From contig OZ246956.1 of assembly GCA_965232105.1 (NCBI GenBank), forward strand, positions 2,728,001 through 2,792,000: a stretch of 64,000 nt of DNA. Direction: 5' to 3'. The DNA is from Multivorans sp965232105 (GTDB lineage Bacteria; Acidobacteriota; Thermoanaerobaculia; Multivoradales; Multivoraceae). Position numbers and translations under genes: made by a program. Shown piece after piece: positions 51,901 through 60,740 of the stretch. The notes beneath the pieces are model-generated. The model worked only from the letters and a program-made list of their open reading frames with translations. It searched no databases and was not told where the DNA came from. Each line of letters starts with the position of its first letter. Position 1 is the first letter of the stretch.

Positions 51901-53502
51901 ATGAGAGACCCCAGGGCGTCCAAGCTTCGGGTCGGGCAGGACAACATCACCCCGTTCGGGCTCGACATTCACAACCCCGTGTTCGTCGTCTCGGGCGCTG
52001 TGATCTTCTTGATCGTTCTCGGCACGCTGGTCTTCCAGAGCCAGGCGGCGCGGTTCTTCAGTTGGCTGCTTCCGGCGATCACGAGCGCCTTCGACTGGTT
52101 CTTCCTGTCGGCAGGCAACGTGTTCGTTCTCTTCGCCCTGCTGCTCGTGTTCCTGCCGGTCGGCAAGGTGCGGCTGGGTGGCCCGGACGCGAAGCCGGAG
52201 TTTTCGTACCTGGGGTGGTTCGGGATGCTGTTCGCCGCCGGCATGGGGATCGGCCTGATGTACTTCGGCGTTTCGGAACCGCTGACCCACTTCGGCGCCG
52301 CCTTCGACGGACCTGCGATCGACGGCGGCGGCCTGCGCAGCGACGCCGCGCCGCTTGGAGGCGCCGCCGGCGACGCGACGGCCGCGCGCGACCTCGCGAT
52401 GGCGGCGACGATCTACCACTGGGGCCTGCACCCGTGGGCGATCTACACCGTGGTCGGTCTGGCGCTGGCGTTCTTCGCCTACAACCACGGCCTGCCGCTG
52501 ACCCTGCGCTCGGCCTTCTACCCGATTCTCGGCGACCGGGTGCGCGGCGGATGGGGGCACCTGATCGACATCCTTGCCGTGTTCGCCACCCTGTTCGGCT
52601 TGGCGACCTCGCTTGGACTCGGGACCACCCAGGCCCTGGCCGGGTTCAACCTGCTCTACGGCTGGGGCACGGGCGGTCTGGCCGCCGTCGTGCTGATCGG
52701 CGTTGTCACGTCGTTCGCCGTCATTTCCGTGGTGCGCGGCCTCCACGGCGGCATCAAGGTGCTGTCCGGAGTCAACATGACCCTCGCCCTGGCCCTGTTG
52801 CTAGCGATCCTCGTGATCGGCCCGACGGGCGAGATTCTGGTCACCGCCGCCAGGGGCGCGTTGGCCTACGGCGCGAACTTCGTGCCCCTGGCGATGCCGT
52901 TCAGCCGTGAGGACACGGCTTTCTCGCAGGACTGGACATCGTTCTACTGGGCCTGGTGGGTGTCCTGGTCGCCGTTCGTCGGCATGTTCATCGCCCGGGT
53001 GTCCCGCGGCCGGACCGTGCGCGAGTTCGTCGTGTGCGTGACTCTCGTCCCGACCCTGCTGTCGATCGTCTGGATGGCGGCTTTCGGCGGCACGGCGATC
53101 TCCCAGAAGATCGAGGACGCCGCGGCGCCGGTGGCGTCCGCGGCCCAGGAGGTCATGCTCTTCCGGATGGTCGAGCAGTTCCCGCTTGGCCCGGCGCTGT
53201 CGCTCATCGGCATCGTCCTGGTCCTCGTGTTCTTCATCACCTCGTCCGACTCCGGCTCGCTCGTCGTCGACACGATCACCGCGGGCGGCAAGGAGGACGT
53301 GCCGACCAGCCAGCGCGTCTTCTGGGCCACCCTGGAAGGCGTCGTCGCCGCGGTCCTGCTCCTCGTCGGCGGCACGGGCGCGCTCGACGCCTTGCGGGCG
53401 ATGACCGTCTCGACGGGCCTGCCTTTCACCCTGGTGCTGCTGGCCATGTGCTACAGCATCTGGGTCGGCCTGTGGGCCGCGGTGCGGGATAGGGGCGTGT
53501 GA
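51901..53502 (+). CDS. BCCT-family betaine/carnitine/choline transporter
   Basis: Membrane transporter of 533 aa with about 12 helices. It has GMLFAAGMGIGLMYFGVSEP (the glycine-rich TM3 region), HWGLHPWAIYTVVGLALAFF, and the signature FYWAWWVSWSPFVGMFIARV plus SRGRTVREF. It imports quaternary ammonium compounds with Na+ or H+. The tryptophan-rich substrate box is intact. No long C-terminal osmosensor tail is present. ATG 51901 has no obvious ribosome site. Confidence 0.93.
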   Translation: MRDPRASKLRVGQDNITPFGLDIHNPVFVVSGAVIFLIVLGTLVFQSQAARFFSWLLPAITSAFDWFFLSAGNVFVLFALLLVFLPVGKVRLGGPDAKPEFSYLGWFGMLFAAGMGIGLMYFGVSEPLTHFGAAFDGPAIDGGGLRSDAAPLGGAAGDATAARDLAMAATIYHWGLHPWAIYTVVGLALAFFAYNHGLPLTLRSAFYPILGDRVRGGWGHLIDILAVFATLFGLATSLGLGTTQALAGFNLLYGWGTGGLAAVVLIGVVTSFAVISVVRGLHGGIKVLSGVNMTLALALLLAILVIGPTGEILVTAARGALAYGANFVPLAMPFSREDTAFSQDWTSFYWAWWVSWSPFVGMFIARVSRGRTVREFVVCVTLVPTLLSIVWMAAFGGTAISQKIEDAAAPVASAAQEVMLFRMVEQFPLGPALSLIGIVLVLVFFITSSDSGSLVVDTITAGGKEDVPTSQRVFWATLEGVVAAVLLLVGGTGALDALRAMTVSTGLPFTLVLLAMCYSIWVGLWAAVRDRGV

Positions 53503-53538
53503 CGGGGGCCGTCGAGTCGTTTCGGCGGCCGATGCGCC

Positions 53539-53820
53539 TCAACGCAGGCGACGGCGTAATCGCTCATAGACGTTGTCGCGGCGAGCGACGGTGAGGATCA
53601 ACAGGACCGTGCCTGGCTGCTCAAGCATGTAGCAGACGCGCCAGTCGCCGACTCGGATGCGCCAGATTCCGGATACGCCGCCGAGCTTCTTCACGCCCGA
53701 AGGTTTGGGGTTGTCCGCGAGTTGCTCGATCGCACGAAAAACTCGCTGAAGCTGAACGCGATCGGCTATGCGCCTGATGTCTCGCTCAGCCCCCTTGGAC
53801 AGTACGAGCTTGATCGTCAG
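53539..53820 (-). CDS. RelE/ParE-family toxin with apparent CTG start
   Basis: Protein of 93 aa reading L-T-I-K-L-V-L-S-K-G-A-E-R-D-I, then FRAIEQLADNPKPSGVKKLG, GIWRIRVGDWRVCYML and LILTVARRDNVYERLR, which is the full RelE fold with conserved Arg and C-terminal aromatic residues. No ATG, GTG or TTG exists between the upstream in-frame TGA and the conserved core; the only near-start codon at the right place is CTG 53820. It overlaps the antitoxin stop as CTGA, mimicking the usual ATGA. RelE toxins cleave mRNA on the ribosome. Start-codon-limited gene finders would miss it. Confidence 0.8.
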   Translation of the reverse strand: MTIKLVLSKGAERDIRRIADRVQLQRVFRAIEQLADNPKPSGVKKLGGVSGIWRIRVGDWRVCYMLEQPGTVLLILTVARRDNVYERLRRRLR

Positions 53821-54074
53821 ACTCCAAGATCGCGCTTCACGTCCTCAAGAGGAACGCCGCCGTTCTCCCGATAGTCGGCCAGCGCGTCCAGAGCGTCGAG
53901 CAGGTCAAGACGATCCTCAAGCGCTTCAAGCATCTCGAGATCGGAGGGCGGTACAAGTGCGGCCACCGTCTTGCCACGCTTCTGGACGGCGATGCGGGTT
54001 CCCGCTGACTGGACCCGCCCGGTGACACCGTTGACGTTCGCTTGAAACTCGGCAATGGGGAGGGTGTCGTGCAT
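53817..54074 (-). CDS. PHD/YefM-family antitoxin
   Basis: Protein of 85 aa. ATG 54074 (MHDTLPIAEFQANVNGVTGR) is chosen over an upstream in-frame start at 54152 because the YefM-type N-terminus starts here. Conserved RIAVQKRGKTVAALVPPSDL is the DNA-binding and dimerisation domain; the acidic C-terminus (EDRLDLLDALDALADYRENG) would neutralise the toxin. It is upstream of the RelE gene in the usual order and overlaps it by CTGA. It probably represses its own operon. Confidence 0.87.
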   Translation of the reverse strand: MHDTLPIAEFQANVNGVTGRVQSAGTRIAVQKRGKTVAALVPPSDLEMLEALEDRLDLLDALDALADYRENGGVPLEDVKRDLGV

Positions 54075-54099
54075 GGGTCGCGCCTCGGGCAGTTCTCGT

Positions 54100-54375
54100 T
54101 CAGAGGATACGCGGGAACTCTTCCAGGAGCCAGTACTCGCCTTCGAGCGCACCGGCTTCTTCGCCGACCGCGGCTGCCTCGGGTGTCGCCATGTAGGCCT
54201 CGGCCATCGCCCGGTCTTCGACGCCTAGGATGAAGAACACCTCGTCCGGGTTGTCGGCTGAGCGCCAGACGTGCTTGACCGACAGGCCGGCGGCCAGACC
54301 GGCCGCCTCCTGCTCGTCAAAGACGCGCTTCCAGTGGTCGATGTCCTTCACGCGGTTGCGGACCAGCAAGATCAT
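54100..54375 (-). CDS. small ferredoxin-fold (antibiotic monooxygenase-like) protein
   Basis: Protein of 91 aa, ATG 54375. The sequence MILLVRNRVKDIDHWKRVFD then VKHVWRSADNPDEVFFILGV and AEAYMATPEAAAVGEEAGAL fits a ferredoxin-like alpha/beta fold of the ABM/Dabb or DUF-type small-molecule-handling families. No catalytic residues can be assigned. It lies 12 nt after the end of the peptide-binding lipoprotein gene, in the same direction, so they may share a transcript. Confidence 0.7.
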   Translation of the reverse strand: MILLVRNRVKDIDHWKRVFDEQEAAGLAAGLSVKHVWRSADNPDEVFFILGVEDRAMAEAYMATPEAAAVGEEAGALEGEYWLLEEFPRIL

Positions 54376-54387
54376 TGTTCAGGTTTC

Positions 54388-56124
54388 CTACTCCTCTTTC
54401 TCGATCCACCAGGCCCGGGTTCCGGGGACGAACGCGGTCACACCTGACGGGCCGAGTTCGACGCCGCGCATCCGCTTGCTGAAGCCCCAGGTCGTGCTGT
54501 AGTTCCACAGGAACAGGGCTGGCTGGTCGGCCTGGATCCGGGCCTGGAGTTCGCGCAGCAGTTCGGCGCGGCGTTCGCGGTCGAGTTCGAGGGCGGAGCG
54601 GTTGAACAGTTCGTCGACCTTCGGGTTGCTGTAGCTGTCGTAGTTGCGGCCGTTGTCGATCGCCTCGCTGTGGAAGAAGTTGCGCCAGATGTCCGGGTCG
54701 GCGAAGACCTGGAAGGTGTCGACGTGGGCGATCATCTCGTGCTGAATCAGTAGCGGCGAGCGGCTCGCGTTCTCCTGGATTTCCGTGTCGAAGGAGACGC
54801 CGATGCGGCGCAGGTCGTCGCGGTAGATGTCGACCATGCGGCGGGCGTCGACGAAGGACTGGGGCAGATTCATCATGAAGTGGAACTGCACCTGCTCGCC
54901 GTCGATCTCCTTGTAGCGCCAGCCGTCGTCGGGGTTCGACTTCCAGCCGGCCTCGTCGAGCAGCGCGGCCGCCTTGTCCAGGTCGTACTCGAGCGGCTGG
55001 ACGTCCGGATTGTGGCTCCAGTGGCTCGGCGGGAACATGCCGTTCGAGCGGGTGTAGACGTTCCAGCTCACCTGCCGCAACACGCGCTCGGCGTCATACG
55101 CGTGGGCCATCGCCCGCCGCACCCGGACATCGCCGAAGAAGTGGTTGTTTCCGCCCTGCTGCCAGCCGATGTAGGCCTGCATCCATCTCGGTCCCCAAGC
55201 CTTCACGCCGACCGCATGGAACTCCTCGTCGTTGGTCTGGCTGCCGTGCTGCTGGACGGTCAGCCAGATGTCGTCGAGCTGTCCCTTTCGGAACTGGAGC
55301 AGGGCCGCGTTCCGGTCGCTGTGGGTCGTGATCGCCTGGCGGCGGATGGGCGGCTTGTCGTGGTGGTAGTGCTCCCAGCGCTCGACGATGATCCGGTCGG
55401 CGTGGATCCACTCGACGAACCTGTAAGGCCCGTTGCCGATCCCGAGCTCCCGCAGGTAGCGGTTGTAGTAGGCGCTCGTCCGGAGGGTGGGATCGGCGGC
55501 GCGCTCTTCCGGGTTGTTCAGGATGTGGGCAGGAACGACGGGGAAGTAGAGGTTGTCGATTCGGAGCGCCGAGATCTGCCGGTGGACGACGTCGAAGGTG
55601 ATGTCGTCGATGATCCGGATGTCCTCGATCTCGGCGGCCTTGTACTTGTAGTCGACCGCCGGCACGTTGTCGTCGGCGATCGCCTCCCAACTGAAGCGAA
55701 CATCCTCGGAGGTGACCGGCGCGCCGTCGTGCCAGCGCATGCCGGCGTGGAGCCGAATGCGGTGGACCTTGCCGCCCTCGAGTTCCTCGACCTCGTCGAC
55801 CATCGCCGGGTTCCATTCGGCGGTGAGGTCCGGGGCGCGGTGAGCGATCGGATCGAAGAGCAGCCGGTACAGGAACCCGTCGGTCCAGGCGCGGATGAAG
55901 AGCGGATTGAGCGAGGTCGGCTGGTCGAGCGAGTAGCGGTTGATCGTCCCGTCGGTGTCGGCACGCGCCGGGTCGAACGGCGCGAACAGCGAATCCGGGT
56001 TGGAGATCGGGTCCGTGCCCGGGTCGTAGTCGAACATCGCGCTCCGGGCCGGGCTGGTGGGATTGCCAAGGCAGCCGGCAAGCAGCAGGGCGGCGAGGCA
56101 GGCGACGACGAGTCGAGCGATCAT
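54388..56124 (-). CDS. ABC-transporter substrate-binding lipoprotein (peptide/SBP family 5)
   Basis: Protein of 578 aa. ATG 56124 overlaps the thiolase-like gene by ATGA and gives the signal MIARLVVACLAALLLAGC with lipobox cysteine C18. SBP_bac_5 signatures: SLNPLFIRAWTDGFLYRLLF, LHAGMRWHDGAPVTSEDVRF, GNGPYRFVEWIHADRIIVER and VRVRRAMAHAYDAERVLRQV. It would bind oligopeptides or similar ligands outside the cell for an ABC importer. No permease or ATPase gene is in the window. Confidence 0.9.
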   Translation of the reverse strand: MIARLVVACLAALLLAGCLGNPTSPARSAMFDYDPGTDPISNPDSLFAPFDPARADTDGTINRYSLDQPTSLNPLFIRAWTDGFLYRLLFDPIAHRAPDLTAEWNPAMVDEVEELEGGKVHRIRLHAGMRWHDGAPVTSEDVRFSWEAIADDNVPAVDYKYKAAEIEDIRIIDDITFDVVHRQISALRIDNLYFPVVPAHILNNPEERAADPTLRTSAYYNRYLRELGIGNGPYRFVEWIHADRIIVERWEHYHHDKPPIRRQAITTHSDRNAALLQFRKGQLDDIWLTVQQHGSQTNDEEFHAVGVKAWGPRWMQAYIGWQQGGNNHFFGDVRVRRAMAHAYDAERVLRQVSWNVYTRSNGMFPPSHWSHNPDVQPLEYDLDKAAALLDEAGWKSNPDDGWRYKEIDGEQVQFHFMMNLPQSFVDARRMVDIYRDDLRRIGVSFDTEIQENASRSPLLIQHEMIAHVDTFQVFADPDIWRNFFHSEAIDNGRNYDSYSNPKVDELFNRSALELDRERRAELLRELQARIQADQPALFLWNYSTTWGFSKRMRGVELGPSGVTAFVPGTRAWWIEKEE

Positions 56125-57656
56125 CCGCACGCGGCAGCGCCGGCGCCGTCGAGCTGGACGGCTCGGCCGCAGAACTCCTGTTCGCACATGGCGCTCAGCG
56201 TGTCGGGGTCGTCGACGTTGGCCCAGGCCCTCCGGCCGTCGGGCAGCCGGCAGGCGAGATGGGCGAGCGACGGTTCGGTGGTCGGGGCGGCCCGGTTGCC
56301 GTACACCGACCGGAACGACTTCGTCGACTTTGCGGCGCCGCCGCCGAACATGACCGCGTAGGACTCGATCTCGGCCGGGCCGGCGTAGCCAACCACAGCT
56401 TCGCGCTTGGGAAGGGTGTGGACCACCTTCGTGAGGTCTTCGTGGCGGTAGGGCCGCTCAGGTTCCGCGGCGCTGTAGACCCCGAAGGAGTGCTTGGTCA
56501 ACATGCCGCCGTTCGCGGTCACCAGGCCGCGGCCGCCGTCCGTCTCCCGCAGCAGTTCCGCGGTCCGTGCGATCGAGTGCATCACGTAACTGTTGAGCGG
56601 CCCGCCGCCGAAGGTCAGGCCGCCGGTGACGGAGAGCGGGCGCTCCAGGTCGAGCCCCAGTTCCCGGGCCGCGACCTGCACGGCGCTGGGGAAGCAACTG
56701 TAGAGATCGACGAAGTCGAGATCCTCCACCTCGACTCCGGCGAGCTCCAGAGCCCTGCGGCCCGCGAGCCGGATGGCCGGCGACGAGTGGAGGTCGTCGC
56801 GTTCCGAGACGAAGTAGTGGTCGACGGCGTCCGTGCCGCTCACCGGGAAGATCATCTTCGACCGCGGGATGCCGAGCGCCCTTGCCGTCTCAAGCGGACA
56901 GAGGACCAGCGCCGCCGCCATGTCGACCCGCATGTTCGCGTTCATCAGCTTCGTGTAGGGATACGTCACGGCGCGGTTGGCCGGCGAAACCGTGCCGATG
57001 TCCTCGGCGGTCAGCGCCTTCCTGATCCATGCGTTCGGGTTCCCCTGCGCCACCCGGTTGAAACCTGCCCACAGTTCGGCGATACGGGCGCGGTGTCCTC
57101 CCACCGCTTCGTCGTTCCGGCGCCGCAGCGCGATCTCGAACAGGGAGTAGTACTGGACCGCCTGCTGGATGCCCCGGTCCATCTCCATTTCGTGCCGGGT
57201 CCAGCGCGTGTCGCCGTAGCTTGCGTCGGGGAGCTTCGGAGGATCGTCGTTCTCGAGCCAGTCGAGTGCCAAATCCGCCTTCGCCGCCCGGCCCATCGTG
57301 CGGCCGCATTCCGCGGAACAGAGCACGATCGCATCGCGGCGGCCGCTCTGGATGTCGAGCGCGCTCTGGTTGAACACCGCCTGCACCTGGTTGCCGCTGA
57401 CCACTGAGAGTCCGGTCTCGGCGCCGTGAAGGTCGAGGGCTTCGATCACGGTGAGCGCGGGGTTCCGGTAGCCCCAGACGCCCTTCATCGCGCGCACGGA
57501 GTCGATTCGCTGGCGCAGGCCGGTTGTTCCCGCATCCTCGAAGGCGTTGTCCACGGCCTCGACCATCAACTCGATCGGCGGTCGGGCGTCGGCCGGATCG
57601 TCGGCTCGCTGGAGCACCTGGGCGATGCCGACCAGAACGGGAGTGCGTTGGGTCAC
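56121..57656 (-). CDS. thiolase-like acetyl-CoA acetyltransferase-family protein
   Basis: Protein of 511 aa starting at GTG 57656. It has a thiolase fold: AMKGVWGYRNPALTVIEALD, DAIVLCSAECGRTMGRA, VDLYSCFPSAVQVAARELGL, LSVTGGLTFGGGPLNSYVMH and GRGLVTANGGMLTKHSFGVY. Where classical thiolases have the nucleophilic Cys, this sequence has VSGNQVQAVFN, so that Cys is absent, as in several SCP2/thiolase-like subfamilies. The C-terminal about 90 residues form an extra beta domain. The role may be in CoA-ester chemistry. It heads the operon with the lipoprotein gene. Confidence 0.85.
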   Translation of the reverse strand: MTQRTPVLVGIAQVLQRADDPADARPPIELMVEAVDNAFEDAGTTGLRQRIDSVRAMKGVWGYRNPALTVIEALDLHGAETGLSVVSGNQVQAVFNQSALDIQSGRRDAIVLCSAECGRTMGRAAKADLALDWLENDDPPKLPDASYGDTRWTRHEMEMDRGIQQAVQYYSLFEIALRRRNDEAVGGHRARIAELWAGFNRVAQGNPNAWIRKALTAEDIGTVSPANRAVTYPYTKLMNANMRVDMAAALVLCPLETARALGIPRSKMIFPVSGTDAVDHYFVSERDDLHSSPAIRLAGRRALELAGVEVEDLDFVDLYSCFPSAVQVAARELGLDLERPLSVTGGLTFGGGPLNSYVMHSIARTAELLRETDGGRGLVTANGGMLTKHSFGVYSAAEPERPYRHEDLTKVVHTLPKREAVVGYAGPAEIESYAVMFGGGAAKSTKSFRSVYGNRAAPTTEPSLAHLACRLPDGRRAWANVDDPDTLSAMCEQEFCGRAVQLDGAGAAACG

Positions 57657-57822
57657 GAGGAGGTGTGCCTTTCGGTTCCGTCGTTGCGCGGGGGGCGGCC
57701 AGTCAGTGTAGCTTGCACCGCCCTTCTCTGGCAGGATCGGCGCCGGTCGGCATACAGCCGTCGTCGTTTCGGGCGCATCGCGGGCCGGGCGCTTGGCGGC
57801 CTCTCATCACGGAGCCTCGCCA

Positions 57823-60651
57823 ATGCCTCAGTTCATCGGTTCCTTGAACCTTCGCTGCTCCCTTTCGGTCGTTGCGCTTCTGGCGGCGGCCGCGCCGGCG
57901 CTCGCCCAGCCGACGGGGCGGCTCGCCGGACACATAGAGGACGAGGACCACTCGCCGCTTCCCGGCGCGATGGTCACCGTGACTTCACCGTCCCTGATGG
58001 GCGTTCGCGTCGAGTTCACCGACGCCGGTGGCGGCGTCAACTTCCACAGTCTGCCGCCCGGCGTCTACACCGTCGACGTCGAGCTCGACGGGTTCGTTCC
58101 GCAGCGGCGCAATGAGGTCGAGGTCCGGCTGAACCGGGTGACGGAACTCCACGTCGACCTCGAGCTCGGCGAGTTCGCCGACGAGATCACGGTGGTTGCC
58201 GAGACGCCGGTGGTCGATTCGGAGCAGGTCTCCACCTCGCAGACCTTCACCTACGAGCATCTCCAGGAGTCGTCGGTGGGCTCGATCAACCGGCGCTACT
58301 ACAACGTTCTGGCACAGGCGCCCGGCGTCGCCGCGACGAGGTCGCGCCGGCGGACGGACGGCAGGATCGCGCCGGTCTCGGCCAACCCCCGCGTCTTCGG
58401 GTCCACCCAGGGCGAGAACGTCTACTACGTCGACAACATCGACTCGACCGATCCGGTTCGGGCGACGGTCGGCGTGCACCTGAACTTCGACACGATCCAG
58501 GAGATCAACTTCGAGACGGGGGGCTTCGAGGCCCGCTACGGGCGGGCGACCGGCGGAGTGGTCAACGTGGTCACGAAGTCGGGCGGCAACGACGTTTCGG
58601 GGACCTTCGACCTTCGCTACCGGGACACGGACTTCAACACCGACGGCGAGCACTTCGACAAGGACGAGGACATCTTCGAGTACTCGGAACCGTCGTTCAC
58701 CCTGGGCGGTCCGGTGAGGCGCGACAGGCTCTGGTTCTTCACCGGGCTGAGCCGGATCAACTCGAAGAACACACCGACGGGATCTCCGACCGCGCGCGAC
58801 CTCGATCGGGAGAACGTGCTGGGCAAGCTCACCTGGCAGGCGAGCGAGCGCTGGCAGCTCATGGGGCGTCATGTCGGCGACCGTCCCCGGCTGCTCAACG
58901 CCAACGCCGGCCCCTTCACCAGCGCCGAGGCGACCAGCCGCGTCGACGGGGAGACGGAAATCCTGAGCACGGACCTGCTCGGGCTCTCCGCTTCGCGCTT
59001 CGAGTGGCGGCTCACCCTGTCCCGTTCCCGCAGCGAGTCGCTCACCCTGCCGATGAGCGGCGACCTCGAGACGAGCGGTCACATCGACATCGGCCTTGGC
59101 TACGCGGCGACCGTGAACGCCTCCAGCGTGCGCCGTTCCGAGCGGGACCGTGACGAAGTCTCGGCGAGCGTGGCCTGGTTCAGCGGCCACGACGCCGGCG
59201 ACCATGAACTCCGGCTTGGCGTCGACCACGGCGACATCGGCTACGTCAGGCAGAGCAACCTGACCGGGGGCAGCCTCTACTACGACCTGGGAGGCCGTCC
59301 GCACCGGTGGACGGTGCGGCCGGTGTATCCACCGACTCCGTCCGCGGGCAGGCTGACGACCGTGTACCTGCAGGACACCTGGCGCCCGAGCCACGACCTG
59401 ACCGTGAAGTTCGGGCTGCGCCAGGACGACGTGGGCTTCGACAACGACGTCGGCGCGGAGATCGCTTCCCTGGCCAAGCTGCAGCCGCGGCTGGGCGTCG
59501 CCTGGGACGTGCGAGGCGACGGAAGGCTGGCGGTGCGGGGGAGTTGGGGACACTTCATGCACCCGAGCGCCCTGGGCCTGGCGAGCTTCGCCCGCGTACG
59601 TACGACTCCGACGAACTTCTATCGGTCGTGCTCCTCCTACTCCCTGACCGTGCTGGGGGTGACGCCGGACCGGTGCATGGACGCCGCGGCCGGCGACCGT
59701 CCGATCGGCGGCAGCGGGTTCGGCCGCGGCGGCGGGGTTCCGGCTTGGACAGTCGATCCCCAGGGCCACGATCCCTTCGGGTGGTTCCTGTTCTGGGCCT
59801 ACAACAACGAGCCGAATCGGGTGCAGGACGGTCTCGATCCGACCTGGGCCGAGCAGACCATCCTCGGCGTCGAGATGGAGGTCGCGCCGCGCACGTCGCT
59901 CGGACTGACCTGGGTCGACAAGGAGACGCTGGACATCATCGAGGACACCTGCAACGGCAACCTGCCGACACCGCGCGCGGACGCCGCCTGCAGCCACTTC
60001 GTGCTGGCGAACCTGCCGCGGTTGACGCGGGACTATCGCGGTATCCTGCTCGACTTCGAGACCCGCTGGTCGGCGAGAGCTCACATCATGGCCTCGTACG
60101 TCTGGTCGGAGTCCAGGGGCAACGTGGAGTACACGCGCTCCGTGGGCTCGGACTTCGACGTGTACCCCGCCCACTTCGAGAACCGCTACGGTTTCCTGTC
60201 GGATCATCGCAAGCACCGGGTGAAGGTCCATGGGCACGTCAGCCTGCCGGCGGAGGTCATCCTGGGGTTCGGCGCGACCTGGTCGTCTCCGTTCGTCTAC
60301 ACGCCGTGGCACTGGGGCGAGCCCTACGGCAGGGTTCACGACGCGCCTCGCGGGAGCCTCGAGGCGAACGAGAATCACCTGCTCGATCTGCAGGTGTCGA
60401 GAGCGTTCCGGTTCGGCCGCGGCCGGGACGCGGCGGACGACGATCACGATCATGGTCACGTCCACCACCGCGAACACGAACACGGCCTTCGCTTCCGGCT
60501 CATGGCGTCCGTCTACAACCTGCTGGACGACGAGCAGGTAGAGAGCGTCTGCGCCTTGTCGAGCGGGTGTTTCGAGGGTTCCGGCCTGGGCGAGCCGACG
60601 CTCTATCGGCAGCCGCGGCGGTTCGAGGTCGGCGTGCGGCTGGAGTTCTGA
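57823..60651 (+). CDS. TonB-dependent receptor with carboxypeptidase-like domain and His-rich stretch
   Basis: Outer-membrane receptor of 942 aa. ATG 57823 follows ACGGAG; an upstream start at 57793 is less likely. After a signal peptide (SLSVVALLAAAAPALAQ) come a carboxypeptidase-regulatory domain (GRLAGHIEDEDHSPLPGAMV), a plug (GGFEARYGRATGGVVNVVTK) and a large barrel ending RRFEVGVRLEF. Near the C-terminus, residues 872-887 read DDDHDHGHVHHREHEH, seven histidines in sixteen residues, in a probable surface or periplasmic loop. Such runs bind Zn or Ni ions, so this may be a metal-related receptor. It is divergent from the thiolase gene (166 nt gap). Confidence 0.92.
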   Translation: MPQFIGSLNLRCSLSVVALLAAAAPALAQPTGRLAGHIEDEDHSPLPGAMVTVTSPSLMGVRVEFTDAGGGVNFHSLPPGVYTVDVELDGFVPQRRNEVEVRLNRVTELHVDLELGEFADEITVVAETPVVDSEQVSTSQTFTYEHLQESSVGSINRRYYNVLAQAPGVAATRSRRRTDGRIAPVSANPRVFGSTQGENVYYVDNIDSTDPVRATVGVHLNFDTIQEINFETGGFEARYGRATGGVVNVVTKSGGNDVSGTFDLRYRDTDFNTDGEHFDKDEDIFEYSEPSFTLGGPVRRDRLWFFTGLSRINSKNTPTGSPTARDLDRENVLGKLTWQASERWQLMGRHVGDRPRLLNANAGPFTSAEATSRVDGETEILSTDLLGLSASRFEWRLTLSRSRSESLTLPMSGDLETSGHIDIGLGYAATVNASSVRRSERDRDEVSASVAWFSGHDAGDHELRLGVDHGDIGYVRQSNLTGGSLYYDLGGRPHRWTVRPVYPPTPSAGRLTTVYLQDTWRPSHDLTVKFGLRQDDVGFDNDVGAEIASLAKLQPRLGVAWDVRGDGRLAVRGSWGHFMHPSALGLASFARVRTTPTNFYRSCSSYSLTVLGVTPDRCMDAAAGDRPIGGSGFGRGGGVPAWTVDPQGHDPFGWFLFWAYNNEPNRVQDGLDPTWAEQTILGVEMEVAPRTSLGLTWVDKETLDIIEDTCNGNLPTPRADAACSHFVLANLPRLTRDYRGILLDFETRWSARAHIMASYVWSESRGNVEYTRSVGSDFDVYPAHFENRYGFLSDHRKHRVKVHGHVSLPAEVILGFGATWSSPFVYTPWHWGEPYGRVHDAPRGSLEANENHLLDLQVSRAFRFGRGRDAADDDHDHGHVHHREHEHGLRFRLMASVYNLLDDEQVESVCALSSGCFEGSGLGEPTLYRQPRRFEVGVRLEF

Positions 60652-60740
60652 GGCCCCGCCGGCCTGCGCCGTTGCCCTGTTGCGGCTCGGGGGTGGGTTC
60701 GCTGCGCTAACGTAGCCCGATCTCCGACCGGCGCCGGCGC

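Noticed and set aside
50181..51968. 595-codon minus-strand open frame opposite the acyl-CoA synthetase
   Set aside because: Antisense to a gene with all adenylation motifs; composition artefact.
57985..60483. Very long open frame on the minus strand (832 codons) opposite the TonB receptor gene
   Set aside because: It is wholly antisense to a gene with clear domains, and its Arg/Val/Asp/Leu-rich composition is what high GC at third positions produces. No recognisable motif.
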